A DNA stretch of 64,000 bases from Acidimicrobiaceae bacterium (GTDB taxonomy: Bacteria > Actinomycetota > Acidimicrobiia > Acidimicrobiales > Ilumatobacteraceae), in NCBI GenBank assembly GCA_020637295.1, contig JACJWF010000001.1, positions 124,001 through 188,000 of the forward strand, given 5' to 3'. The notes under the pieces were generated by a model. The model ran no database searches and was not told the origin of the DNA. It was given only the letters and a program-made list of their open reading frames with translations. Shown here one piece after another: positions 57,795 to 64,000 of the stretch. Numbering within the stretch: position 1 is the stretch's first letter; each line of letters opens with the position of its first letter. A program made the translations under genes and the position numbers.

Positions 57795-60095
57795 TCACTG
57801 GGTGGCGGCGATGGCCTGCCAGACGCGCTGGGGGGTGCAGGGCATGTCCACGTGGCGGACGCCGAGGTGGCTGAGCGCGTCGACGACGGCCGACTGCACG
57901 GCGGGCGTGCTGCCGATGGTGCCGCTCTCGCCGATGCCCTTGGCGCCGAGCGGGTTGATGAACGTCGGGGTCTCCATGTGGATGACCTCGACGCTCGGCA
58001 ACTCGGCGGCGGAGATGATGGCGTAGTCGGCGAAGTTGGACGTGACCGGGTTGCCGTCCTCGTCGTAGCGGACTTCCTCCATCAGTGCCTGGGCCGTGCC
58101 CTGGGCGACGCCACCGTGGATCTGGCCCTCCAGCAGCATCGGGTTGAGGACCTTGCCGGCGTCGTCGCATGCGACGTGTCGCAGGTGGCGGACCTGGCCG
58201 GTCTCGGTGTCCACCTCCACGACGGCGACGTGGGCCCCGAAGGGGAACGTGGCCCCGCCGGCCTGGAAGAACAGCGCGTGCTGCAGGCCCTCCGGCAGGT
58301 CGGGGTCGCCATGCGCAGCCTGTGCGAGGTCGGCCCAGCCCTTGGCGATGGCCGGGGTGCCGGTGACGTGGAACGTGCCGGCGTCCTTGTCCAGCGTGAT
58401 GTCCGCCTCGTCGGCCTCCAGCAGCTTGGCGGCCAGCTTGCGGGCGCTGTTGACCAGTTCCGCCGCGGCGTTCCACACGGCGGCGCCGCCCTGCTGCAGC
58501 GAGCGCGAGCCCATCGTGCCGGCGCCCTGGGGGACGAGGTCGGTGTCGCCCCAGACGACGTTGATCTTGTCCATCGGGATGCCGGTCTGCTCGTTGGCCA
58601 GCATGCTCCAGGACGTGACGTGGCCCTGGCCGTGCGGCGAGGTGCCGGTGTAGACGGTGGCGCTGCCGTCATCGTGGACCTCGATCTTGGCGTGCTCGCC
58701 GAACGGCGGGACACCTCCGGTGATCTCCACATAGGTGCTGATGCCGATGCCCAACTGCTTCGCGTCGCCGCGGGCGCGGCGGGCGGCCTGCTCGGCACGC
58801 AGGTCGGCGTAGCCGGCGGCCTCCAGCGCCTTGTCCAGCGCGCCCTCGTAGTCGCCCACGTCGTAGGTCTGGCCGACGGCGGTGGTGTGCGGCTCCATGA
58901 ACTTGGGGATCAGGTTCTTGCGGCGCACGTCGGCGGGGTCCATGCCGATCTCGGCGGCGAACAGGTCCATCGCCCGCTCGGCGGCGGCGGTGGCCTCCGG
59001 GCGGCCGGCCCCGCGGTAGGCGGTGGTGACGGCGGTGTTGGTGAGCACCGAGGTGGTGCGGCACTCGATGTTGGGGATCGCGTACACCGCACTGGCCATC
59101 GGGCGCGTCATGAATGGGGCCAGGATCGTGCCCATCTCGGCGAAGTTGCCGCAGTCCTGCAGCACCCGCAACTGGTAGTGGGTGACGGTGCCGTCGCGCG
59201 ACCCGCCGATGGCGACGTACTGCACCTGGGCGCGGCCGTGGCCCATGACCATCATCGACTCGCTGCGGGTCTCCCGCCAGCGCACCGGACGGCCGACCTT
59301 GGACGCCAGCACGCCGAGGAGGGCTTCCTCCGGGTCGCAGGTGATCTTGGCGCCGAAGCCGCCGCCCACGTCGGGCGTGATGACCTTGACCTGGGCGGAC
59401 TCCACCCCGTTGGCCTTGGCAATCGTCTCCTTGGCGGCCTGGGCGCCCTGGGTGCTGAGCCACTGGTGCAGGCGGCCGTCGGGCGCCCACGCCGCTGACG
59501 AGCCGCGCACCTCGAGCGGGCAGGGGGCCACGCGCTGGTTGACGAACCGCCCGCGGGCCACGACCTCGCAGCCGGCGAAGAAGTCGTCGCCGGTGGTGTC
59601 CGGCATGCCGAGGAAGGTGGAGTCGAACGCCACGTTGCTGCCGGCGGCTTCGTACAGCAGCGAGGTCGACGCGGCAGCGGCCTCGATGTCGACCACCGCG
59701 GGCAGGACGTCGTAGTCGACGATGACCTGCTCCGCCGCGTCCACGCCCTGCTCGCGGGTCTCGCTGACGACCACTGCGACCGGCTCGCCCACGAAGCGGA
59801 CCTTGCCGATGGCCAGCAGGCCGCGGGCGACGCCGGGGTTGAAGTCCGACGGCACCGGCTGGAGGCCGAGGTCCTCCGCCGTGTAGATGGCCAGGACGCC
59901 GGGCATCCCCGCGGCGTCGGCAGTGTCGATCGACAGGATCGTGCCGTGCGCGACGGTGGATCGGACGTACGTGACGTGCGCGGCGCCCTGCAGCAGCGGC
60001 TCGTCCTTCAGGTCGTCGACGTACTCGCCGCCGGTGGTGAGGAACTTCGGGTCCTCCTTGCGAAGAACCCGGTTGCCCAGAATGCTGCCAGCCAC
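57795..60095 (-). CDS. Molybdenum hydroxylase large subunit, orphan form II-like
   Basis: 766 residues, same family as the coxL gene at 45 kb. N-terminus LGNRVLRKEDPKFLTTGGEYVDDL; DVGGGFGAKITCDPEEALL near 241; active-site loop TAYRGAGRPEATAAAERAMD with AYRGAGR at about 359-365; C-terminal GAKGIGESGTIGSTP. No small or FAD subunit gene is near, so it must borrow partners (for example CoxS and CoxM at 44-48 kb) or has lost them. GTG start. Its C-terminus carries the usual acidic base, so it may be active. Confidence 0.9.
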   Translation of the reverse strand: MAGSILGNRVLRKEDPKFLTTGGEYVDDLKDEPLLQGAAHVTYVRSTVAHGTILSIDTADAAGMPGVLAIYTAEDLGLQPVPSDFNPGVARGLLAIGKVRFVGEPVAVVVSETREQGVDAAEQVIVDYDVLPAVVDIEAAAASTSLLYEAAGSNVAFDSTFLGMPDTTGDDFFAGCEVVARGRFVNQRVAPCPLEVRGSSAAWAPDGRLHQWLSTQGAQAAKETIAKANGVESAQVKVITPDVGGGFGAKITCDPEEALLGVLASKVGRPVRWRETRSESMMVMGHGRAQVQYVAIGGSRDGTVTHYQLRVLQDCGNFAEMGTILAPFMTRPMASAVYAIPNIECRTTSVLTNTAVTTAYRGAGRPEATAAAERAMDLFAAEIGMDPADVRRKNLIPKFMEPHTTAVGQTYDVGDYEGALDKALEAAGYADLRAEQAARRARGDAKQLGIGISTYVEITGGVPPFGEHAKIEVHDDGSATVYTGTSPHGQGHVTSWSMLANEQTGIPMDKINVVWGDTDLVPQGAGTMGSRSLQQGGAAVWNAAAELVNSARKLAAKLLEADEADITLDKDAGTFHVTGTPAIAKGWADLAQAAHGDPDLPEGLQHALFFQAGGATFPFGAHVAVVEVDTETGQVRHLRHVACDDAGKVLNPMLLEGQIHGGVAQGTAQALMEEVRYDEDGNPVTSNFADYAIISAAELPSVEVIHMETPTFINPLGAKGIGESGTIGSTPAVQSAVVDALSHLGVRHVDMPCTPQRVWQAIAATQ

Positions 60096-60196
60096 GCGTC
60101 AGTACCCCCTGTGAACTGCTGTTGAACTGCTATTGGCGAATCGGCGCCGACACTACAAGGCGGTGCCGCCGCGGGCGAACGCAGCGGGAGGCGCGT

Positions 60197-60730
60197 CTAC
60201 GGCGTGGAGGCCGACTCCGCCTCCGACGCCGCCTCGGCGGAGCGGACCGCGACGACCTGGGCCATCTGGTCGTAGGGCCAGCCGCTGGGCAGGACGGTGG
60301 GTGCCTCGGTGCCTGGCAGCACCGTGAGGCGGATCTCGCCGCGCTGCACGTAGCCGATGACTTCGCGGGCTGCTTCCTCGATGCCCTCGGGTGTCTGCAG
60401 TTGCTCGATCTCGCGGGTCATCGAGGCATTCTCGGACTCCAGCGCCTCGGCGATCTGCTCCTTGCGGGCGATGTCGTCCTCCTGGCGCAGCCAGGCCTGG
60501 ACGGGCAGCACGAAGAGGGCGGCGACGATGGCGGCCACGACGACCAGGGCACCGAGGCCGACGAACAGCCGCTTGCCCCGGCCGCGGACCAGTTGCTTGT
60601 CCTTGGCGATCGGCCGGGTGAAGTCGCCGAGCAGGGTGTCGTCCTCCGGCCGGTCCACCGGGCGGGTGCGCGCCGCGGTGGCGTCCTTGGGGCGCGCGAT
60701 GGTGGTGGTGGAGTGGCCGCCGTTCGGCAT
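60197..60730 (-). CDS. ftsB: FtsB/DivIC-like septum formation initiator
   Basis: 177 residues. A long N-terminal cytoplasmic region, one membrane helix (LFVGLGALVVVAAIVAALFV near residue 58), a coiled coil (DIARKEQIAEALESENASMTREIEQLQTPEGIEE) and a short outside C-terminal tail. The family joins FtsL and FtsQ in the divisome. In actinobacteria it normally follows eno, as here: 68 bases after the enolase stop. Confidence 0.88.
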   Translation of the reverse strand: MPNGGHSTTTIARPKDATAARTRPVDRPEDDTLLGDFTRPIAKDKQLVRGRGKRLFVGLGALVVVAAIVAALFVLPVQAWLRQEDDIARKEQIAEALESENASMTREIEQLQTPEGIEEAAREVIGYVQRGEIRLTVLPGTEAPTVLPSGWPYDQMAQVVAVRSAEAASEAESASTP

Positions 60731-60798
60731 GGCGTCATTCTCGCAGCGTCGCCGCGCCGAACCACGTCACCCTGCGAACGCGGTGGGGCCGGCGAGGG

Positions 60799-62076
60799 TC
60801 AGCGCGGGCTGAGCGCGCTGCGGCCGCGGAACTCGGCCTGCTCGCCGAGCTGCTCTTCGATGCGCAGCAACTGGTTGTACTTGGCGACGCGGTCGCTACG
60901 GGCCGGGGCGCCGGTCTTGATCTGGCCGCAGTTGGTGGCCACGGCGAGGTCGGCGATGGTGGCATCCTCGGTCTCGCCGCTGCGGTGGCTCATCACCGAC
61001 GAGTAGGAGTTGCGGGTGGCCAACTCCACCGTGTCCAGCGTCTCGCTGAGGCTGCCGATCTGGTTGACCTTCACCAGCACGGCGTTGGCGATCGACCTGT
61101 CGATCCCCATGCGCAGCCGCGACACGTTGGTGACGAACAGGTCGTCGCCGACCAGCTGCACCCGGTGGCCCACGGCGGTGGTGAGCGCGGCCCAGCCGTC
61201 CCAGTCGTCCTCGTGCATGCCGTCCTCGATGCTGACGATCGGGTAGGTCTCCACGAGCCGCTGCCAGTAGGCGACCATCTCGTCGCGCGACAGCACCTTG
61301 CCTTCGCCGGCCAGGTGGTACGCGCCGTCTCGGTACAGCTCGCTCATCGCCGGGTCCATGGCGATGGCGATGTCCTCGCCCGGCGTGTAGCCGGCCTTCT
61401 CGATGGCCTCGAGGAGGATGCGGATGGCGTCCTCGTTGGTGGCCAGGTTGGGGGCGAAGCCACCCTCGTCGCCGACCGCGGTGCTGAGCCCACGGTCGTG
61501 GAGCACCTTCTTCAGGGTGTGGTACGTCTCGGTGCCCCAGCGCAGCGCCTCGCGGAAGCTGGGCGCGCCGACCGGCATGATCATGAACTCCTGCATGTCG
61601 ATGGTGTTGTCGGCGTGGACGCCGCCGTTGACGACGTTCATCATCGGCACCGGCAGCACGTGGGCGTTCGGCCCACCGAGGTACCGCCACAAGGGCAGCT
61701 CCACCTCGGCGGCGGCGGCCTTCGCCACGGCCAGCGACGTGCCCAGGATGGCGTTGGCCCCGAGGCGGCCCTTGTTGTCGGTGCCGTCGAGGTTGTTCAG
61801 CGCCTGGTCGATGAGGCGCTGCTGGAACACGTCGAGGCCGTCGAGCAGGTCGGCGACCTCGGTGTTGACGTACCCGACAGCGGTGGCCACACCCTTGCCC
61901 ATGTACCGGCTGCCACCGTCGCGCAACTCCACCGCCTCGTGCTCGCCGGTGGAGGCGCCGCTGGGGACGGCGGCCCGGCCGGCGGCACCACTGTCCAGGG
62001 TGACCTCCACCTCGACGGTGGGGTTGCCGCGGGAGTCCAGGATCTCACGGCCGACGACGCTGACGATCTCGCTCAT
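60799..62076 (-). CDS. eno: Enolase
   Basis: 425 residues, complete phosphopyruvate hydratase. It begins ILDSRGNPTVEVEV; SGASTGEHEAVELRD is near 39, GDEGGFAPN near 200, metal ligands in AMDP (near 240) and SIEDGM and LVGDDLFVTN (near 285-315), catalytic lysine in VLVKVNQIG (near 335), and the signature MSHRSGETEDATIADLAV near 365. It converts 2-phosphoglycerate to phosphoenolpyruvate in glycolysis. ATG at 62076; the longer open frame is upstream of the gene and not coding. Confidence 0.97.
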   Translation of the reverse strand: MSEIVSVVGREILDSRGNPTVEVEVTLDSGAAGRAAVPSGASTGEHEAVELRDGGSRYMGKGVATAVGYVNTEVADLLDGLDVFQQRLIDQALNNLDGTDNKGRLGANAILGTSLAVAKAAAAEVELPLWRYLGGPNAHVLPVPMMNVVNGGVHADNTIDMQEFMIMPVGAPSFREALRWGTETYHTLKKVLHDRGLSTAVGDEGGFAPNLATNEDAIRILLEAIEKAGYTPGEDIAIAMDPAMSELYRDGAYHLAGEGKVLSRDEMVAYWQRLVETYPIVSIEDGMHEDDWDGWAALTTAVGHRVQLVGDDLFVTNVSRLRMGIDRSIANAVLVKVNQIGSLSETLDTVELATRNSYSSVMSHRSGETEDATIADLAVATNCGQIKTGAPARSDRVAKYNQLLRIEEQLGEQAEFRGRSALSPR

Positions 62077-62160
62077 GAGCCCAACCGTACTCACGTGCTG
62101 CGTCGTTGCAGGAAACCACGAACATCTCAAGTGGCGACTCGCAGATGCCGAAAATGCGGC

Positions 62161-63024
62161 ATGGAACCGACAGTCGACGGCCCTCAACTCCCGTCGCGTT
62201 CGGTGGGCTCGGAGGACGCCCGGCCGTCCGGCGAGGTGACCGTGCAGCGGCCTGCGGCCGGCCCGGCCCCTGTGCTGCGCGACCCGCACAACTACGACCG
62301 CCATCACACGCTGATCCCGCGCACCCTGTGCTTCGCCGGTCAGGTGGCATGGCTGGCCATGCCGGCGGTCGCGTTCATGCTGACGCGCGACGACCGCATC
62401 GTGTGGGACACCGACAATGGGGTGCCCGTGCTGGATCACGAGGCCCGGAGGGTGATGGCGCTCATCGGTGTGGCGTCGGTGGCCGCCTACCTGCTGGGGT
62501 GGGTGTGGTGGACCACGGTGGCTGCACTGAACGCCCGGCAGATGAGCCGGCGGACGATGTGGCCAGGGGCGTCGATCGCCTCCGTCGCGGTCCAGGCGAC
62601 AGTGCTCGCGCTGCTGCCGTCGTTCCGCAACGACGATCAGTTGATGGATGCCGCCGTGCTCGGCGTGGCGTGGTTCATCGTCGTCGCCGCTCACTTCTAC
62701 GTGCTCGGCGCGTTGCGGCGGACGGCCGAGTCGATCAACGGGCCGACGGCGCCGTGGACCCGCCTCATCGTCATCCCGTGGGCGGTGGCCGCGTTCAATG
62801 CGGTGGGTGCCTTCTTCGTGGGCTTCATCAGCACGGAGTTCACGCTTGGGGTTCTCGGCCTGCAGGTGCTGCTGCTGGTCTGGTACGTCGCCAGCACCTA
62901 CCAGGCGATGAAGTCGTTCGACCGGGCGTCGGTGGGCCGGGCGATCCTCAGCCAGGACGACCACGCGTTCGCCACGTTCATGCGGATGCGGCAGCAGACC
63001 GGCGAGCAGCCCGTCCAGGCCTGA
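62161..63024 (+). CDS. Multi-pass membrane protein, DUF4328-like or unknown
   Basis: 287 residues. After about 60 polar residues come six hydrophobic segments: TLCFAGQVAWLAMPAVAFML, LIGVASVAAYLLGWVWWTTV, IASVAVQATVLALLPSF, AVLGVAWFIVVAAHFYVLGAL, IVIPWAVAAFNAVGAFFVGF and LGVLGLQVLLLVWYVAST. The WVWWTTVAALNAR segment after the second helix resembles DUF4328-type proteins, a guess. The function is not known. It is divergent from eno and converges on mazG. Confidence 0.65.
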   Translation: MEPTVDGPQLPSRSVGSEDARPSGEVTVQRPAAGPAPVLRDPHNYDRHHTLIPRTLCFAGQVAWLAMPAVAFMLTRDDRIVWDTDNGVPVLDHEARRVMALIGVASVAAYLLGWVWWTTVAALNARQMSRRTMWPGASIASVAVQATVLALLPSFRNDDQLMDAAVLGVAWFIVVAAHFYVLGALRRTAESINGPTAPWTRLIVIPWAVAAFNAVGAFFVGFISTEFTLGVLGLQVLLLVWYVASTYQAMKSFDRASVGRAILSQDDHAFATFMRMRQQTGEQPVQA

Positions 63025-63030
63025 GCCCGC

Positions 63031-64000
63031 TCAGCCGCGGCGCTTGACCTCGTCCCAGAGGGCGTCGAGGGCGTCCAGCCCGGCGGTGTGCAGATCGAGA
63101 TCGCGCTCGCGGGCCAACGCCTCGACGGCTTCGAACCGGGTGCGGAATTTCCGTGTCGCGGCCCGCAACGCGGTCTCCGGTTCCACCTTCAGGTGGCGGG
63201 CGACGTTGACCACGGCGAACAGCAGGTCGCCGAGCTCGTCGGCCGTGTGGTCGGCGTCGCCGCCGGCGGCCGCGTCCAGCAGTTCGGCGGCCTCCTCGGC
63301 GATCTTCGGCAGGGCGCCGTGCACGTCCGGCCAGTCGAAGCCGACCTTGGCCGCCTTGCGCTGCACCGCTTCCGCATAGGCCAGCGAGGGCTGGGCCTCG
63401 GCCACGCCGTCGAACACTGAGGTGCGGCCCTTCTCCTCCCGCTTGATGGCGTCCCAGTTGGCCTTCACGGTGTCGCTGTCCTCGGCGGTGACGTCGCCGA
63501 ACACGTGGGGGTGGCGGCGGACCAGCTTGTCGTGCACGTTGCGGGCCACGTCCGCCATGGTGAAGCGGCCCTCCTGCTCGGCGATCGTGGCGTGGAACTC
63601 GATCTGGTAGAGCACGTCACCGAGCTCCTCCAGCAGGTGCTCGTCGGTGGCCGGGTCGTCGGGGTCCAGCGCCTGCAGCGCGTCGACCAGTTCGTAGGTC
63701 TCCTCCAGCAGGTACCGCACGAGCGTGGCGTGGGTCTGCTCCTGGTCCCACGGGCACTGCTCCCGCAGGGTGCGGGCGAGCTGGTGGAAGCGCACCAGCT
63801 CGGCGCCGACCGGGGCACCCAGCGACGGGACGTAGACGCACGTCAGGTGGTCGGCCTCCACGGTGCGGTCGAGGTCCGCCCAGGTCGTGTGGACCACGGC
63901 CTCGTCCGCCGTGCCGAGGCGCTGGAGGATCACCACTGGTTCGTCGCCGGTGGCATCCTCCACGGCCAGCTTGATGTCGCTGAGCACCCAGTTGGCGTGG
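63031..64000 (-). CDS. mazG: MazG-family nucleotide pyrophosphohydrolase (5' end outside the window)
   Basis: The frame is open to the right edge (HANWVLSDIKLAVED at the edge), so the start is not seen; 323 residues are present. Two MazG domains: the first with LREQCPWDQEQTHATL, LLEETYELVDAL and EELGDVLYQIEFHATIA, then KLVRRHPHVFGDV and IKREEKGRTSVFDGV, and the second with IAEEAAELLDA and ADELGDLLFAVVNVARHL. The EExxE and ExxD metal residues are present in both. The edge sequence resembles the end of a tetrapyrrole-methylase domain, as in YabN-type fusions. MazG hydrolyses noncanonical NTPs. Confidence 0.92.
   Translation of the reverse strand, partial: HANWVLSDIKLAVEDATGDEPVVILQRLGTADEAVVHTTWADLDRTVEADHLTCVYVPSLGAPVGAELVRFHQLARTLREQCPWDQEQTHATLVRYLLEETYELVDALQALDPDDPATDEHLLEELGDVLYQIEFHATIAEQEGRFTMADVARNVHDKLVRRHPHVFGDVTAEDSDTVKANWDAIKREEKGRTSVFDGVAEAQPSLAYAEAVQRKAAKVGFDWPDVHGALPKIAEEAAELLDAAAGGDADHTADELGDLLFAVVNVARHLKVEPETALRAATRKFRTRFEAVEALARERDLDLHTAGLDALDALWDEVKRRG

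Noticed and set aside
60799..62964. 721-residue protein containing enolase
   Set aside because: The part before the enolase ATG at 62076 is antisense to a membrane protein gene and has no similarity to enolases.

Overview
This window is very GC-rich, densely coded DNA from an actinobacterium. Supporting signs are the many GTG starts and 4-base start/stop overlaps, an F420-type luciferase-like oxidoreductase, actinobacterial DUF3039, DUF4031 and DUF501 proteins, FtsB beside enolase, a MoeZ-type enzyme and an ImuC/DnaE2-type polymerase. I would guess the class Acidimicrobiia, but that is an inference from gene content only. No rRNA, tRNA, CRISPR array or replication origin was seen. Both edges cut genes: a dnaE2 3' end at the left and a mazG 5' end at the right.

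Layout. 0-4.1 kb: dnaE2 end, LLM oxidoreductase, RecQ helicase. 4.1-8.1 kb: a tight leftward run of DUF3039, NUDIX, LysE exporter, ASCH-winged helix, PfkB kinase and EamA. 8.2-10.7 kb: small conserved genes. 10.7-14.4 kb: a heterodimeric ABC exporter. 14.4-17.3 kb: an accessory patch with an IS982-like element between gene remnants, then a lipoprotein. 17.4-29 kb: YceI protein, amidohydrolase, leucyl aminopeptidase, sirtuin, MoeZ-like enzyme, transporters, class II aldolase and two crotonases. 29.1-31.6 kb: a second accessory patch with a VapBC-type pair, two lipoproteins and a small basic protein; two of these genes share a duplicated leader and first codons. 31.6-33.2 kb: GNAT, a half-length Ppx/GppA homologue and DUF501. 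33.2-38.6 kb: molybdenum-hydroxylase maturation genes (CoxG, MocA-like, split XdhC, CoxE, CoxD) with an NlpC/P60 gene in between. 38.6-44.1 kb: GH13 enzyme, frameshifted methyltransferase bounded by inverted repeats, FAD oxidoreductase, PIN protein, PAP2 phosphatase. 44.2-47.9 kb: coxS-coxL-coxM. 48-51.3 kb: YibE/F protein and a PAS-GGDEF-EAL protein. 51.4-54.8 kb: an overlapping operon of aminotransferase, two SDRs and an Lrp regulator. 55-57.7 kb: a DrrAB-like ABC exporter. 57.8-60.1 kb: a second, orphan large hydroxylase subunit. 60.2-64 kb: ftsB, eno, a membrane protein and mazG.

Main functional theme. Several loci converge on a molybdenum-cytosine-dinucleotide hydroxylase. The S-L-M gene order and the AYRGAGR active-site loop mark the 44-48 kb enzyme as the form II (CODH-like) type, not a proven CO dehydrogenase, so its substrate is open. 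CoxD, CoxE, CoxG, XdhC halves and MocA at 33-38 kb would mature it, and the MoeZ-like enzyme at 23.4 kb could supply molybdopterin sulfur. The most unusual items are the half-Ppx next to DUF501, the captured leader shared by two unrelated proteins, paired operator-like palindromes at 22.4 and 34.5 kb, and the inverted repeats bounding a broken methyltransferase gene.
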